From contig VFFE01007035.1 of NCBI GenBank assembly GCA_008921705.1, forward strand, positions 627,119 to 691,118: a stretch of DNA of 64,000 nucleotides, given 5' to 3'. The notes under the pieces are model-generated. The model was not told the DNA's origin, did not search any database, and was given only the letters and a program-made list of their open reading frames with translations. This document shows positions 44,761-57,290 of this stretch, piece after piece. Position 1 is the first letter of the stretch. Every line of letters starts with the position of its first letter. The stretch is from Burhinus oedicnemus (lineage: Eukaryota > Chordata > Aves > Charadriiformes > Burhinidae). Both the position numbers and the translations under genes were made by a program.

Positions 44761-47700
44761 AGAAGTGAGCTGACAGAAAGAGTTTGTCCTGGACTAATCT
44801 CAAGACCAAAGACAAGGTCTTGCAAATAAGCACAGAGTAATAAAATTGTTACATCCTACTAACAGCTGTAGAGAAAAAGGGATTGCAAGTGTTTAAAGGT
44901 GTCGCCTTTATGTAAAATCTGGTCATGTACTAGTAAAGTTGTTCTGTGTTCAATGATCTACCAACCTGCCAATATCTGGTTGAATCTCCCAATTTGTCTT
45001 ACAGCACAGTAATATCTGTGGCTCTTCTACATATCTACAAATGGATACAGCTGTAACAATATACTTCTAGTTCTCACTCCTCTTTTCTGGCTTTTAGGAG
45101 AAAATATCTTGCCTGGTATATGAATTATGGGCTACTGTCTTGCTATTATCATTTTTGATTGAGTGAAAGTTTCATGGATGCACAGAAATTGTTGAAGGTT
45201 GGCCAGTTTGAAGAGGCTGATTTCTTATTTTGTTCATTGGGTACTGAGGTCCTTCGGTAGTTGTTCACCCTTGTGGAGAGGAATTTCATAGTCTATGGGT
45301 ATCCTTGTTCTGGTCACCACCTTTTGTCTAGCTGAACTTTGAGATGGCAAGATGTCATGATAGGAAAACTGTTGCCTCAGGTGAAAAAGAGCATTTCCAA
45401 TATGAGATTATCATCAGCCATCCTTAAGTGACTTTTGGGGCAGTACCTGTTTGCAACAAATGAGCCATAGGTTCCAAAATCTGCAGGTGCTTCTGGAGTA
45501 GAAGAGAAGAGGTTAACTCCTTTCTTTACCGTGTCTGTAGCAGGTTCTGCTTACAATACAGCTCCTAGTTTGCAGCTGGAGTGTAGATTTTGGAGAGTCC
45601 CTCCCATATACCAACAGTTCTCATGTTGTGTTGAGCCGGGAAGAAACTCTCCGTGTCCCTGTTCATGTCCTCATGGGAACCTGGTAAAGTGGGCTAGATC
45701 TTAGTGGGCCTTTTGATCTTAGCACATTCCTAATGGGGCAAAACATGCATTCCCCAGGCAATATCTTCCTAAGGAGGAGCACACGGAAGGTGCTAGCATA
45801 GAGGGCAGTTCCCTGTGTCCAGCATGCTAGGAGCTTCTACGAGAGTTGGACATGAAGTCAGGGGAGTGCATGGTTTGTCAAACTCAGACTTTGGCTTTGT
45901 CTGGAATACATGGGAGAAGATGGTGATGGGTTTTTTTAAGAGATAGTCATGTAGTCAAGGATCTTGCCAGTTTATTAATGCTTTTTACTTTATAATCATA
46001 AAGGGACATATAAATTACAACAATTATACAGTGTGTGTTTGGATGAATGTAATTGTAGGTTAATGTAAATATGATGGATATATGCTACAGTCTGTGTCTC
46101 CAAGAATAAATATCCCAGTCTGAAATTTGATAGGGCAACTGTTATACAACAGAAAGGCAGATTACTTTTCTGGTTTCTGCTGTTTTCTTCTAGCAATGAT
46201 TATACGACTAAAATGAATGAAATAAGGACTCATACATGATTTCCAGGATTCTCACTTTTTTGGAAGACTTCAGATAAAGAGAAATCATCTGTGATGTAAA
46301 GATTTCTACAACTTCCTCTTGGAAGTCATTGTGGCTATCAATTTAAACAAAGGTTTTCAGGAATATATATTCATTTATCTCAGTTTGGTATATTTTTAAA
46401 AAACAAGTTAAAGAAAGAAGAATAATCCTTGATTTCCCCTCGCTGAGGAGGGAATTCTTAGACTGACCATTGTTGTTTACCTGCTGTTTTGCAGCTGGAA
46501 AAAAATAATTAGTTCTTTTGGCAAAGGGAGGAGTCTCTTAATCTCAGTGAAAAGCGTTACAGAAAACACTTATTTAGATGGGGAAAAATTTTATATGATA
46601 CAATGTAATCATTTTCCCAGTACATGTTTCATTGGGAAGCAGTCATTTCCAGCTATTTTTCTGCAGTCACAGTTGATTTAAATAGATTTCTGAAAACATA
46701 CTCAAGCAAAAAGAAACAATAATGCCCCACAACACATATAGTGTTTTAGGGTTTGAAGAATACTGAGGTCTGAAGAACTTGTGTTCTTACCTCTGTCCAT
46801 ACATTTATTCTCTGTGGACCTGGTCCAGAGCTGACAGGGCAAAGCTGACTCCCACCACACAGGCTGTGTTCGCAGCATCTTGTGAAGTCAGAGCATGTTA
46901 CACTGACCCCTGTACCTCAGAGAAGTGTTGTCAAAGCCAATTTCTACCAGTGCAACATTCTGAAAATGAACAGTTCTGAAAATTTTGCTTTCCAAGTCAG
47001 TCTGTGGCCAACCCAAGCCAGAAAAGCTTCGTGCTTCCTCAAAACACAGAAGGACTTTGGACCAGAGTCTGAGTATGATTCAGTGGAGAAATTGCTACTG
47101 GACATGAATTGCTGCTCATTTATATTTTCTAGAGACAAGTTTGAACTGTGAAAGTTGGCTTCAGACTTTTCAAAAAAGGAGAGCATTTATATTCATCCCA
47201 AATCAGTGTCTGATTATTCTCAAGTTTTTTACCATTTTTATCGTGGTAGAAATTAAGACAAAAGGCCTTTGATCTTGTGGAAGATAATCCTTGAAGCAAC
47301 ATCAATGTGATGATATATGTAATCAATGGCCATGCTACAAAATAATAGAATAAATACAGATACACATATACACATACAAACAGCATATTTTGTTTCATGT
47401 ATCATATATATTCTTTACTCGCAATATGTATCTAAACTTGAATCCTAAATAATAAAAAAACCCCAAAATAAGTTCCTCAAAAATACTTAGTTTCAATAGA
47501 GCCATTTGTCCAAGAGAGTTAGGACAAGCAACAAAAAAAGTACTTTGACCTACATGGACTGAATGCAAGAGGAACCATTGCTGGAGAACACAATTTGAAT
47601 GGAAGAATTTGGGGGATGATATAAAATAAGAGCAGAGGAAGAAAATATGGAACAAACCAAATGAAAACGTCCGCTTGGGAGAGCAGAGTGCTGCCAGCCA

Positions 47701-49173
47701 GACCACACTGCTGGCCAGACATCATCTTAAATAGATTATTCAAACAAATATTAATTTGAGTTGCTAGGATGGAATATCTGGTTTAACTGTTAGAAAGCAC
47801 TGTATTAATGTGCAAGCCAGTGATTAATAACAAATGTACTCCCACAGAACAAAATGTAAAATGAAGGAATGTCGTATGAAATGCTTGCAAGGAGTGGGAT
47901 GTGCTTGCTCCAAAGGGTTTCAAAGCCAGCCCAGGACTCACAGACTGTGTGGTCACACTGGGTTCACTTCAGTGCTGGCAACCTATCCGAGGCTGGGAGC
48001 GTCACCAAAATAGCCATTTTAACTGGCTTAGCGATGAGGAAATCCAGTCTTCTGCCTTCCTACCTTGTCAGGATCTCAAAATGTGAGACTGGAGAGGAGA
48101 AAAGGGAAGCAAGAGAAAAAGACGGGGGTGGGTGGGTGGGTAAGAAAGATGCCTCATGATGGAAGGGGAGTGTGAAAGGTAAAAACAGTGCCCTTTTAAG
48201 TAAATATTGATTTTTCACTGAACTTCCGGGCACTGGCTTTTGAACACCAGTTTATGGTCAGAGAATACAAAATTAGCTTAAACCAACAGACAAGGTTAGA
48301 GGCTTCATTCAGCCCTTGCTCTCTAAGTATCAAAATTTGCTGCTGAAACACTTAAAGGTGACTCTTTTAGTCCTCATGAGTGATGTTGCCTACTTGAAGA
48401 ACCTAAGGTCTCCAGGGACGTGATTGAAGTTACTATGTCACATCTGCTTTTGACTCCTTACTCCAAATCACCGTGTATCCTTTCCCACTGGGGTTAATTT
48501 GGGACAGCTTATAGCATGAAAATCCAAGTGAGGTTCCAGCTGGCACCTTTGGACCTGCAGGAAACCCCCTCAACCACTCTACTGCTCTCTTTCCTTGCTG
48601 GGGAGGAGAAAAAGTGCCCTTGGGATCTTCTGACCTAGCCCTGAGATGTCAGACAGGGTGGCAGGAGCGATCAGGAACCCATCAAATCCTTCCCCAGCCC
48701 CGTTATATGGACCTCTTCTCCCTCCTGCTCCAGCCATGGAATCTCCCGTGTGTTTTGTGAGAAAGGCAGACCATCTTTGTCACTAAAGTGGAGCCATCAA
48801 GCAGGCTGGCCAGTACTGGGTCAAGAAAAATGAAGCACCACCCAAATTACCAAATCTGTGTGTGCAAGAACAAAGAAAATCCTCTTTCCAAACAGAGGCC
48901 CCCTTTCAAAGCAAAATCCCTCAGCAGGGGCATTCAATACAAAAAGAGCATTTTAGGTAATGGTCCTTAGAGGGAAAAGTGTCTGATTTAAAGTTGAGCA
49001 TCCCCCCTGGGGGGTTACCCGATGCTTCCAGTTTTTCTCCCTCCCAATAAAAGATCTCAGCAGCTTCACATGTGAGCTTAAAAGAAGGGAGTTGATGGAA
49101 TAAGCTCAAGAGACACCGTGTTGTTTTTCTACCTGATGTTTTATCTGAAGAGTCCAAAAAAGATATCCAAGGG
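44761..49173. other. Non-coding stretch with a G-quadruplex motif
   Basis: No gene is supported; plus and minus frames of 60-103 codons overlap without motifs. AT-rich sequence at 45960-46700 and 47190-47470 has no clear structure. At 48124-48140 the plus strand reads GGGGG-t-GGG-t-GGG-t-GGG, a tight single-nucleotide-loop quadruplex motif. Confidence 0.6.
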
Positions 49174-49199
49174 TTTTTTTTTTTATTATTATTATTTTT
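49174..49199. repeat. Poly-T with (ATT)n extension
   Basis: Eleven T run into four ATT units and a T5 stretch. It is a simple microsatellite that may have grown from a poly-T. Confidence 0.9.
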
Positions 49200-49795
49200 A
49201 AGCTGGAAAGAAACCTCGATTGTATTTCAGTTCCTTTAATTATTTTGTCTAGCAGTGAGATCAAAGGCCTAGGTCTCTAAAGGAATCAATCCTGGGCCAA
49301 GCACTCCAAAGTGGGTGCTCCAAGTTCATAAAAAAATACCATATTTAGTCATCTAACTTAGTCTGCTATTCAGAAATGCTTGGGCCTGCTGCTCCCTAGC
49401 CAGACATTGTAAGCTGCCCCAAGATTATCAGATGACATGTGCTGAACGAGTACCAAGTACTTATGAGTGGGTTTTCTGTGGGTTTATTTGGGGTAGTCCT
49501 AGGTAATCCTTGCGGGGTTGTGTTTTCTGTTTTTCACTAAGTCTCTTTCTGGTCAGGTCTCTGTAGGGGTGGATGTGAGTGAAGGATCGGAGGGAGGTAG
49601 GGGAAACAACAATTTCCTCTGCCCCCTCTGATACGGCTCCGCTTGCCGATGTGGTGATGCAGTTTTCAGATAACACTTTTATCTGTCTTGCTTTTCCATA
49701 CCTCCTCTGTCCCTGCATTTGTTATTCTTTATAAGCATGAATAAAGGGAGCCTCTGGAAGGACCTTGCAGAAGGTTAACAATAGCAACAGTTTAG
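49200..49795. other. Non-coding unique sequence
   Basis: No gene or clear repeat is seen. The 85-codon minus frame at 49461-49718 lacks recognisable features. Confidence 0.62.
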
Positions 49796-50022
49796 GAAAT
49801 GGAGGCTCACAGAATGGAGGCCAGCTTCCCAATCTACAAAGTAGGTCTTACAGGTCATATCGTAGGAGGGATTCGCTGTGGGGCTGACCATGGGGTTGTG
49901 CATGGAACTTCAGGCTGCCACACTTGAAAAGGTGGGTCTGTATGGCTCACTAAGGTTATTCAGGAAATCGATAGCAGAGTTGAGATACAAGAATCCAGGT
50001 CTCCAGACTCCCATTCCTGTAA
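49796..50022 (-). repeat. Possible interrupted MIR-type SINE (reversed)
   Basis: GGAAATGGAGGCTCACAGAA (about 49796-49815) resembles 'gaaactgaggcacagaga', and ATAGCAGAGTTGAGATACAA, GAATCCAGGTCTCCAGACTC and CCATTCCTG (49971-50019) resemble 'agtggcagagccgggattcgaacccaggtctcctgactccaagcc'. The two parts are in the right order for a reversed MIR but about 140 bp further apart than expected, implying an insertion or two separate copies. Confidence 0.45.
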
Positions 50023-51640
50023 AACAGGCTATAAATCTAATACTCAATATCGCCAAAATCTATCATAAAGAGCTTATCTCTTGACTTGCACAGGTTTTAA
50101 GGAGGACTGCCCTAGAAAGAAAGCGAAGGAGCTGAAGTCCTCTTGTTTGGGATCCAGTATTCCTCTCTCCTCCCCATCCCAGATCTCTTCCAACTGGGAT
50201 GAGTATTTCCCAGCTCCCTATTCTTTCTGTGGCCATCACTGGCCTCAGTAATTTCCATTTCATATCTGTCTCTCTGGGGTGCCATGGCTTCTGCAGCCCC
50301 TACTGCTCCTTCACCACATATTTCATGTCAGGCTCCTTCTGGAAACCCCATGGGTTTTGCAATACTTAGGCATCAGCCGTCAGCCCGTAGTGTAATGAAT
50401 CCCCTGCAGCACTTCCTTTCCTAAGCAATTGTCTACAAATCCATCATATTTTGCCCATATTTTAAGATTTAATTTAAAGTGGAGACAGGAGGGTTCTAGT
50501 TTGTGTGCTGGCATTGACACTGGTAATGCCCAATAGGGGCTGAAATGAGTCTCTCGGCACATCCTCCGCGGGCTTCTGGGGACTAGATGAAACCTAAAAG
50601 ATGAGCCTGATTGTAAAAAAGCTCTCCCCTGGGGAGGCTTGTTTGGCTGCGGGGAGGGCAACCATCTTCATTTGCCAACTGCAGTGCTGAGGTTACTCCC
50701 ACACTCTTGACTGTACAGAGCAAGAAGGAAAACACGGCTCCATAAACTCCAAACTTTCTTCAACTTCCTTTCTGTGTGCCTCAAAAAACATCAGTGTATG
50801 GGCATGATCTCCAGAGTCTAGGACATGGTGATCTCTAACATCTATGGTGACATGAGGAGCTGCCAGCAGCCCCACAGTCCCTGGAGGAGCTGTGGGCACA
50901 GGTTAGGACAGATGTGGCTCCCTGTTGAAGGTACCTATGGTGGCAGATGCAGTTACTGCCCTCACAGCTTGAGGCAGCAAGCCCTTCCCCAGAGGCATCC
51001 TGTACCAGATCTGTCCTGCTGCAGCTCCCAGCCTAATGTTTTAATTGAAATTAACATTGTTGACGTTACAGTGCCCAGCAGCAAGCTCTGGAGGCATAAA
51101 AGCAAGCAGGTCTCCCGGCCATTGACCTCTGCTGGAAGGAGCACAACTTCCGGGAAGGGCTGGGACCAGAGCTTGGATACCTGGGCAGATACCAAAGCCC
51201 TTAACCTGCTGTAGTGGCAGGGTAAGAAACTTTGGTTTAGACTGCAAGGAAGGCAGTTTTTGCAGATAAAACTTCCCAGTTTTAGTAAGAACATCCATAT
51301 AATCAGTGACCATGGTCCAGCCAGGTGGTGGTAGCTCATTGAGCCATTCTAATTAAACACTATCCTAGTATGTATTAGCTACTTGACACTGTAATGGCTC
51401 CCTTAGAACACTTTCTTCTCAGACACCCTTCCTGCCGCACACTGTGCTATCTGCAAAGTATGTCCTTGTACACTTAAATCCAGGCTGGGACATTGGGGAT
51501 CTGCTGTATCTGGGTGACTTTTGGAAACTCTTCCACCATGCCATGCTCTGCTAGTTCAGTGCTGAAATTTCTTACCTCCTGATTTCCAAGACTGAATCAG
51601 GATTTTCCTCTCTCTTTTCTCCTTATCCCAGCTGTTTCTG
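50023..51640. other. Non-coding unique sequence
   Basis: No gene is supported. Overlapping frames at 50825-51339 on both strands (129, 125 and 90 codons) cancel as candidates. CTTCCGGGAAG at 51148-51158 is a palindromic ETS-like word but isolated. Confidence 0.6.
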
Positions 51641-52016
51641 CATCTATTTAGTCTGCAAGCTCTTCAGGTCAGGTCTACTTCTCACAAAGTGGTGTTTTGA
51701 GCTTGCCTGGGTCAGCTCAGGTCTCCTGTGCGACTCTTGATGATGATGGACCGGGTTTTGATGTATCTTGTGACACTGGGAGTCTGTGATAATCCAGCTC
51801 CTGTGCTAAGCAACTATTTCTGTTCTCTGTTCCCTTGGGTGCAACAGTAAATTAGAATTTCTTTGAGGCAAGGACAGTCTTTCAAATAAACATCAGTAAA
51901 ATACCCAGCACGTGGGTCTCTGATTGACATTCTTAGGCTTTAGTGGATACAAGTATTTTATTAATATTGGCAATAACAAGAGTATAATAATAACAGGAAT
52001 AATAATAACAACAGCC
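51641..52016 (+). repeat. L2/MIR-like or sauropsid SINE 3' tail debris
   Basis: AGTCTGCAAGCTCTTCAGGT (51651-51670) and ATTAGAATTTCTTTGAGGCA followed by AGGACAGTCTTT (51851-51882) both match the old tail phrase 'tagaatgtaagctctttgaggcagggactgtctt'. The second continues through ACCCAGCACG ('gcctagcac') to an AAT/AAC-rich end at 51961-52016 (ATAATAATAACAGGAATAAT), as expected of a tail with an ATAA-type terminus. The two copies are about 200 bp apart. Confidence 0.55.
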
Positions 52017-53195
52017 ACAACCTAACACAAAACCACTTTCTGTCATTTTGAAGCCAAATGACTTTAAAAAAATCCCCTTTTAATGTTTTTTTGAAATATG
52101 TTTCACTTTTGTTAAACTGCCATTTATTTAGATTTCAAGATTCTCAGGCTTTTATTTCAAAATTTTGTAGATTGATAGTTTGAAAAAAATATGGAGAAAT
52201 GTGAATGCTTTATTTTCAAAATCTAAAATTTCAGTGAAATCTGGAAAGAGGATGTCCAGCTCTGTTTTCTGTTTGAACTTTCTTCGGTGTAGGATTTGAA
52301 TGCCATGTGCTTAGTGTGAGAGCTAACATTTTAAATGCTAAAAAATTTCTCTTTATTACAGAATGTACGTTCTCAGTCCATTTCTTTCTATGATAACTGC
52401 ACCCCAGGGTTTCTCTTAGCAAAGCTAAGACCCCTACACGCATACAAATTTCACTTACTAGCAGGAGGAGAGCATGGTCATGCGTATGTGACGACTTCAG
52501 GATCGCCATGATCGAGTATGTGTGCTATAACACATTAAGTGATGCAAGAGTTAATGTCTGTCCAGTTGCTTTTCTTCAGACACTCGAGTTGTGCTCTGTA
52601 TCTCAATTTGTACCGGCGTAGTGGCTTATGTTGTTGCTGTGCCATTTTGTTCTGAGCTGTAACTCATACCTGAAATCCCAGATGGCCCTGGGCCAGACTT
52701 CTGCTTCTTGGGTGTTTCAACCAAAGCTTGCACAACAGGGACCCAGTCTATGAATGAATCCTCTCATCGCGTGAAGAAATATTGTTGAAGCTAACAAAAG
52801 AGGAAGGAACCATCCCAAATAGGTTGGGAACATTTACGACAACCTACAACATTCAGCCGCTAGTTGTGTGGAAGTGTTACTGCTCTGGTTAGATACCGGT
52901 ACCTTCTGAACCACTCATGTAAGCGCCACTGAAGAGATTATAACCTGGTAAAGAGATGTTGCTCTAGTGATCCGTGCTACAATAACAGCTGAACCTTCCA
53001 CGTCTTCCAGAAAATGTTCTTTCTTCCTTTTGGTTTGTTATGAACATATCAAGCTAAGACTTCGTGCTAACATAAGCGTAAGTGTTGGTGCTTCCACTTT
53101 TGGAGATGTCTTTTACTCCATTCTGTTGCATTCTTGAGGGAGCTTTAATCATCTGTTCTCTCTGCCTTTCTCTTCTTTTTGTGTAATTACTATTA
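52017..53195. other. Non-coding AT-rich sequence
   Basis: Nothing but AT-rich unique DNA is seen; the 92-codon minus frame at 52231-52509 has no motif. Confidence 0.6.
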
Positions 53196-53580
53196 TTTAA
53201 GTAAATCAGTTACTGCAAGTAAATAAATTTCTCTCAAGGTCCTGAGCTGCAATTTTCTCATGTGGAGGGCAACGGGTTTCCACATTACTCACGCAAAGTG
53301 AGAATACTTCTAATTCAAGTCTGTGATGCTGTATGTTCGTTTTCCTTCAGGACCCACTGACCGAAACTTGTTGAAATTAATTGTGCCGCACCGACTTCAT
53401 GTCACTGAAATATGAAGGAGAAATATTCATCAGTTTATTAAAAAATCCAGCAAATGTCAGAGTATTACCAGCCCTAATTAATATGTGTTTAAATTCTCTG
53501 CCCTGGGCCCTCCAGTCTTTTATTTTGTTTAAACTGAAGCTTGACATTTTCAGTCAGCGCATTATTGTCTAACAGCAGGA
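53196..53580. promoter_or_regulatory. Candidate regulatory block (AT-rich)
   Basis: Contains TTTAAGTAAATCAGTTACTG, CAAGTAAATAAATTTC, GTTGAAATTAATTGTGCCGC, GAAATATTCATCAGTTTATT, GCCCTAATTAATATGTG and CGCATTATTGTC (SOX-like). The mixture of TAAT, POU-like and SOX-like words in non-repetitive sequence resembles developmental enhancers. This is inference. Confidence 0.33.
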
Positions 53581-56500
53581 GAGTGAAAGCTATACTCCTT
53601 TCCTTAAACACACCAGGCTGTGGAATGTGCTCCGTCTCGCTCCCATTCCCCTTCCATTTGTTAGATACTGGACATGAGACCCTGACTCCGTTTGAGAGAT
53701 CGCTTTCCTTTGGACTAAAAGGAGTCAAGCCTCAAACCTTCCCATAGCCACAGCCCAAAAGCTGTATTTCAGGGATTTGGGAACAGCAATGGTTAAAATG
53801 CTTTAGTGATGTCAGGAGGGATTTTTTTTTTCTGTACCAAAACACCAATACCATCTATTTATTGGTTTTGAGTTTTTTAAACTTACCCCATAAATTGTAA
53901 CTATAAAGTCTGAACAAAATTACCAGGTGATAGGAACTGATGGTTCTGTCAATAAAAACGGACACAAGCCAGCAGGAGTATTTTCATGCCACCCACAAAA
54001 TATTTTTGCTAGGAGCAATATGACCTTCTCTAAAATTGTCTTAACTGCACTGTTGTGCAGTCCTCACCTCGTGTCTCTATTATCACTTGCTTTCTCCTTC
54101 ACTTCAGTTCTTCCAAGTAGTCTCAAAACCATGGAGAAGTGGCCTCAGTTCTGGCATCAGGCACTAGTTCCCCGTGAGGACATACGTTTTTGTCCTAAGC
54201 CTGCTCTCAAATGCTTTGGCTTAATCCTGCTTTGGAGATGAGTTAAGCTAAACCAGAATAGAGAACATCCTGACTCAGGAACAGATGTGGAGTTCTTACT
54301 GAGCCTGCACTCATACCCTGACTTTGTGGCATTAACTTCTGGTGATTTCTCTGTGGAGATACGTGTGTGTGTCATTTGCCAAGGTGAAATGTAGGACATA
54401 TATTGAATGTGGGAAATATATTGAAAATAGAACACAGGCAAGGGGATGCATTATGCCTGTTACTTAATATTCTCGTCATTTGGCCAGTCCTCATTTTCAT
54501 CAGCTGTTTTATTTACTCTCACTAGTTGGTCCACCTTCATTTTCCCTTGGGGAACGCTCCACAGCAGTGTCCTATAGCTCACCTCATCCAGCCCCATTCT
54601 TCAGTGGTGCGTTGAGGCTTGTTCCAGCTGGAATAGACCATTGTAATGGCTGTATTTGGGTAGTTGATTGTGATCCTGGGTCTGCGTATGGAAGTAGTTT
54701 GGTCCTTTCTGGTTCGATGGGCCGTGAGAATTACACTTGGCTCTCCAGGTGTATCTGCCTGGACCTGCCTCCCAACCTCCCTGCTGCTACTTACCTCTTC
54801 TTCTGCTGCAGCACCGCACGGGTTTAGTTTGGCAACTGTCCTCTCACTCTTCTCCTCAGCACCTGTGCGTACTTAGCCCCGGAAGACCCTCTTTCCCTGA
54901 ACTGTGCTGTTCTCCGTCTACACCTTTCAACCACAGTTTTCACTGGTTTCTCTTCCTGCACTGGGTGATGTTGAAAGAAGAGGTCTCCACTACTTCCAGC
55001 TAGCCGGAGATGTTTCCTGTAAACAAAATGTGTTCAAGCTCCTTCCCCTCCTGAGATGGGCACCTTTGATCTAGTGCGATTAAACCTCCCCAAATGTTTT
55101 CCAGCTTTGCTGTAGCTGTCCATAATCCATCCCCTTTTGTCTAACCTGGCTCTAACGCAGTGAACTTTGATGAGACGGTTGCCTTTTCTCTGTCCGTCCG
55201 TCTGCCTGTCTCCCCACGCATCACACCTATATGGCTCCCACCAGCACAGCACTGAACTGCCTCGTGCTCTCAGTGCTTTGCAGCCACATTAAAGGACTTG
55301 CTTCCGATAAAGCAAAAAACGTTATGGTGGAGACTAATTTTCTGGGTCGTGGGCGAACCACATAACCACAAAACCACCCTTCCTGACACTTTGTTGTGTC
55401 TCTGCTTATCATCACACAGACGAGCGTGGATCGCATCCGCTGCGGCCCTGCGCGGCTCTTCCTGGTGTGCTCCAACCCCACATCAAGGACTCTGCGGTGT
55501 CAGGGGGCGGCAGCCAACAGAAGGGAAATCTGGACCATGTAGCATCAGCCTGTTCAGTGAGCAGCGGAGCTTCAGGAGTCACACGTCCTGCAGCTTTGTG
55601 TCCTGTGGTTGCGTGCACTGTTGTCCGAGGTTGGGGCACCGTGGGCTGTTTCTCTTGAGAATCTTGGTATTTTGGGGTATCACAGGTTGGAAACCTTTCT
55701 CTGTCCATCCGGTCATTTTGTATTTCTGGGCAACCTAGTAAATGTGGTAGAGTGCAACACTTAGCAATATCCAGATAGCTATCAGCTAAAAGGTCCACTG
55801 CTGTTTTAAAGAGTGGGAGATAGTTCCTTTGTTACACTTAGACAGCTTTGCAGATTTCTCATTTCAGAAGAAAGGAGCATTTTTCTTATGCTAATAGTCT
55901 CATCTACATAGTTTACTTGTACTCTGTGGTTTCTGGAAGCAACATACTTTATTATGTTTCCCTAGCAATGTAAGGAACTGAATCAAAAAACCCCAGAATC
56001 TGAAAAATCCCGAGTTTTGGGGTCCTTGAAATCCAGATGTGAATTTGTCACCTTATGCTCCTTTCTAGGGACAAACCACAACTGCTGAAAAATTACCTTG
56101 ACTGCTAAAGTTATTCCCTCCATCAGTTCTGCCTTTGTGTGCTCCTTCCTTGGATGGCTGGCTCTCTGAGGATGACAAGAAATCAGCTCCTCTATTTACA
56201 CTCAGCAGCGCTCAGCAGTTACAAGGCTCCCAATCTGAAGGCAGCCTCTACGCCCATCCAAAAAGAGAAATACAGTTTAAGTATTCCTCTTCTCTAGAGG
56301 GTTTGATTCAGCCAGCTCTGGGAAAACCCAGCTTGTTCCCTTCTCTCTGCTAATGTTGGATTGGGTTGTTTTCCTTCCTTCTCTCTTCTCTTGGATGGGG
56401 AATGACCTCCTTTCCCCCAGAACCTGGAATCTCCCAGATCTTGCTTTCACAGTCAATGTGAGGCCCATGACACCATGCAAGTGCTTCTTCTTACACAGCT

Positions 56501-57035
56501 TTTCTCGGGAGCAAAAAAGGAAAATACAAGTATCCAGCTGTCAACCCCACCTCCTCTGGCAGCCTGTAGACAGGCTAATAAATGTTTTCAGGAGACACTG
56601 TGTCCTTGTTTAGATCTACTGCTACTCTGAGTACTTAAATTAGGGCTTGTAAGCAAACATCACCAATGGTTTCACTACAGAAACCATCTTGAGAAACCCA
56701 CTTTACATTTGGTTAACATGGCAGAGAGAAACTCGCCCCCAAGCTTAGCCAAGAGATGAGTCATTTCCACCACTGCCCAGGACAGAAGGAGAGTTTACTT
56801 AGCGTAGCCCCATTTGATGGTTTTTTGCTTTGTGAGTCATCGGGGCTTTCTTCTCAGATGGTCACCAACAGAGAGTGGCTTTGCTGACAAGTGGGCTGTG
56901 CACAAGGGAGAGATGGCCCTTGCCACGAACTGTTGGCTTTCTCCTCTCCCCCCTTGGAGCAGGGGAGCCTGAGCTAGAAAGCTCTGTGCAATAGTCTTGT
57001 TACACATCTGGTGGTAGATGTGGGATTTATGGAGG
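53581..57035. other. Non-coding unique sequence
   Basis: No gene is supported. The 54480-55003 frames (115, 70 and 88 codons) and 55298-55798 frames (146 plus, 128 minus) overlap in conflicting phases and lack motifs. CAGGGGGCGGCAG at 55501-55513 shares the core of a CTCF site but its 5' half does not fit. A T-rich run lies near 53822-53831. Confidence 0.6.
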
Positions 57036-57039
57036 GATG

Positions 57040-57290
57040 GCAACTTGCTTATTTAAGTTAACCGTGGTTTTAAGACATGTAATCCCTCTGTGCTGTGATT
57101 GGTCTCCCTCCGGTTCCATCTGGTTCTACAGCATGCAGACCTGAATGGCACATGGGAATAGCCTGCAAACCAGATGCTTAACATTTATTTTTAGTGATGA
57201 ATAAACTTTGTAAGCATCTCATTATATAGTTGCCTGGTCTAATTAGTAACATTCAAACAAGCATTAATCTGCAAAAGTGCTTAGCAGTGC
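57040..57290. promoter_or_regulatory. Candidate regulatory block (AT-rich)
   Basis: Contains TTAAGTTAACCGTGGTTTTA, GACATGTAATCCC (OTX-like TAATCC), CTGTGATTGGTC (inverted CCAAT), TTAGTGATGAATAAACTTTG, GTCTAATTAGTAACATTC and AAGCATTAATCTGC. It is non-repetitive, with several TAAT cores. Confidence 0.3.

Noticed and set aside
54620..54645. Possible avian CR1 3' fragment ('ccagctggaatagacc')
   Set aside because: No ATTCTATG tail or other CR1 phrases nearby.
55501..55513. Possible CTCF site (CAGGGGGCGGCAG)
   Set aside because: Only the core matches; the upstream half of the consensus does not fit.
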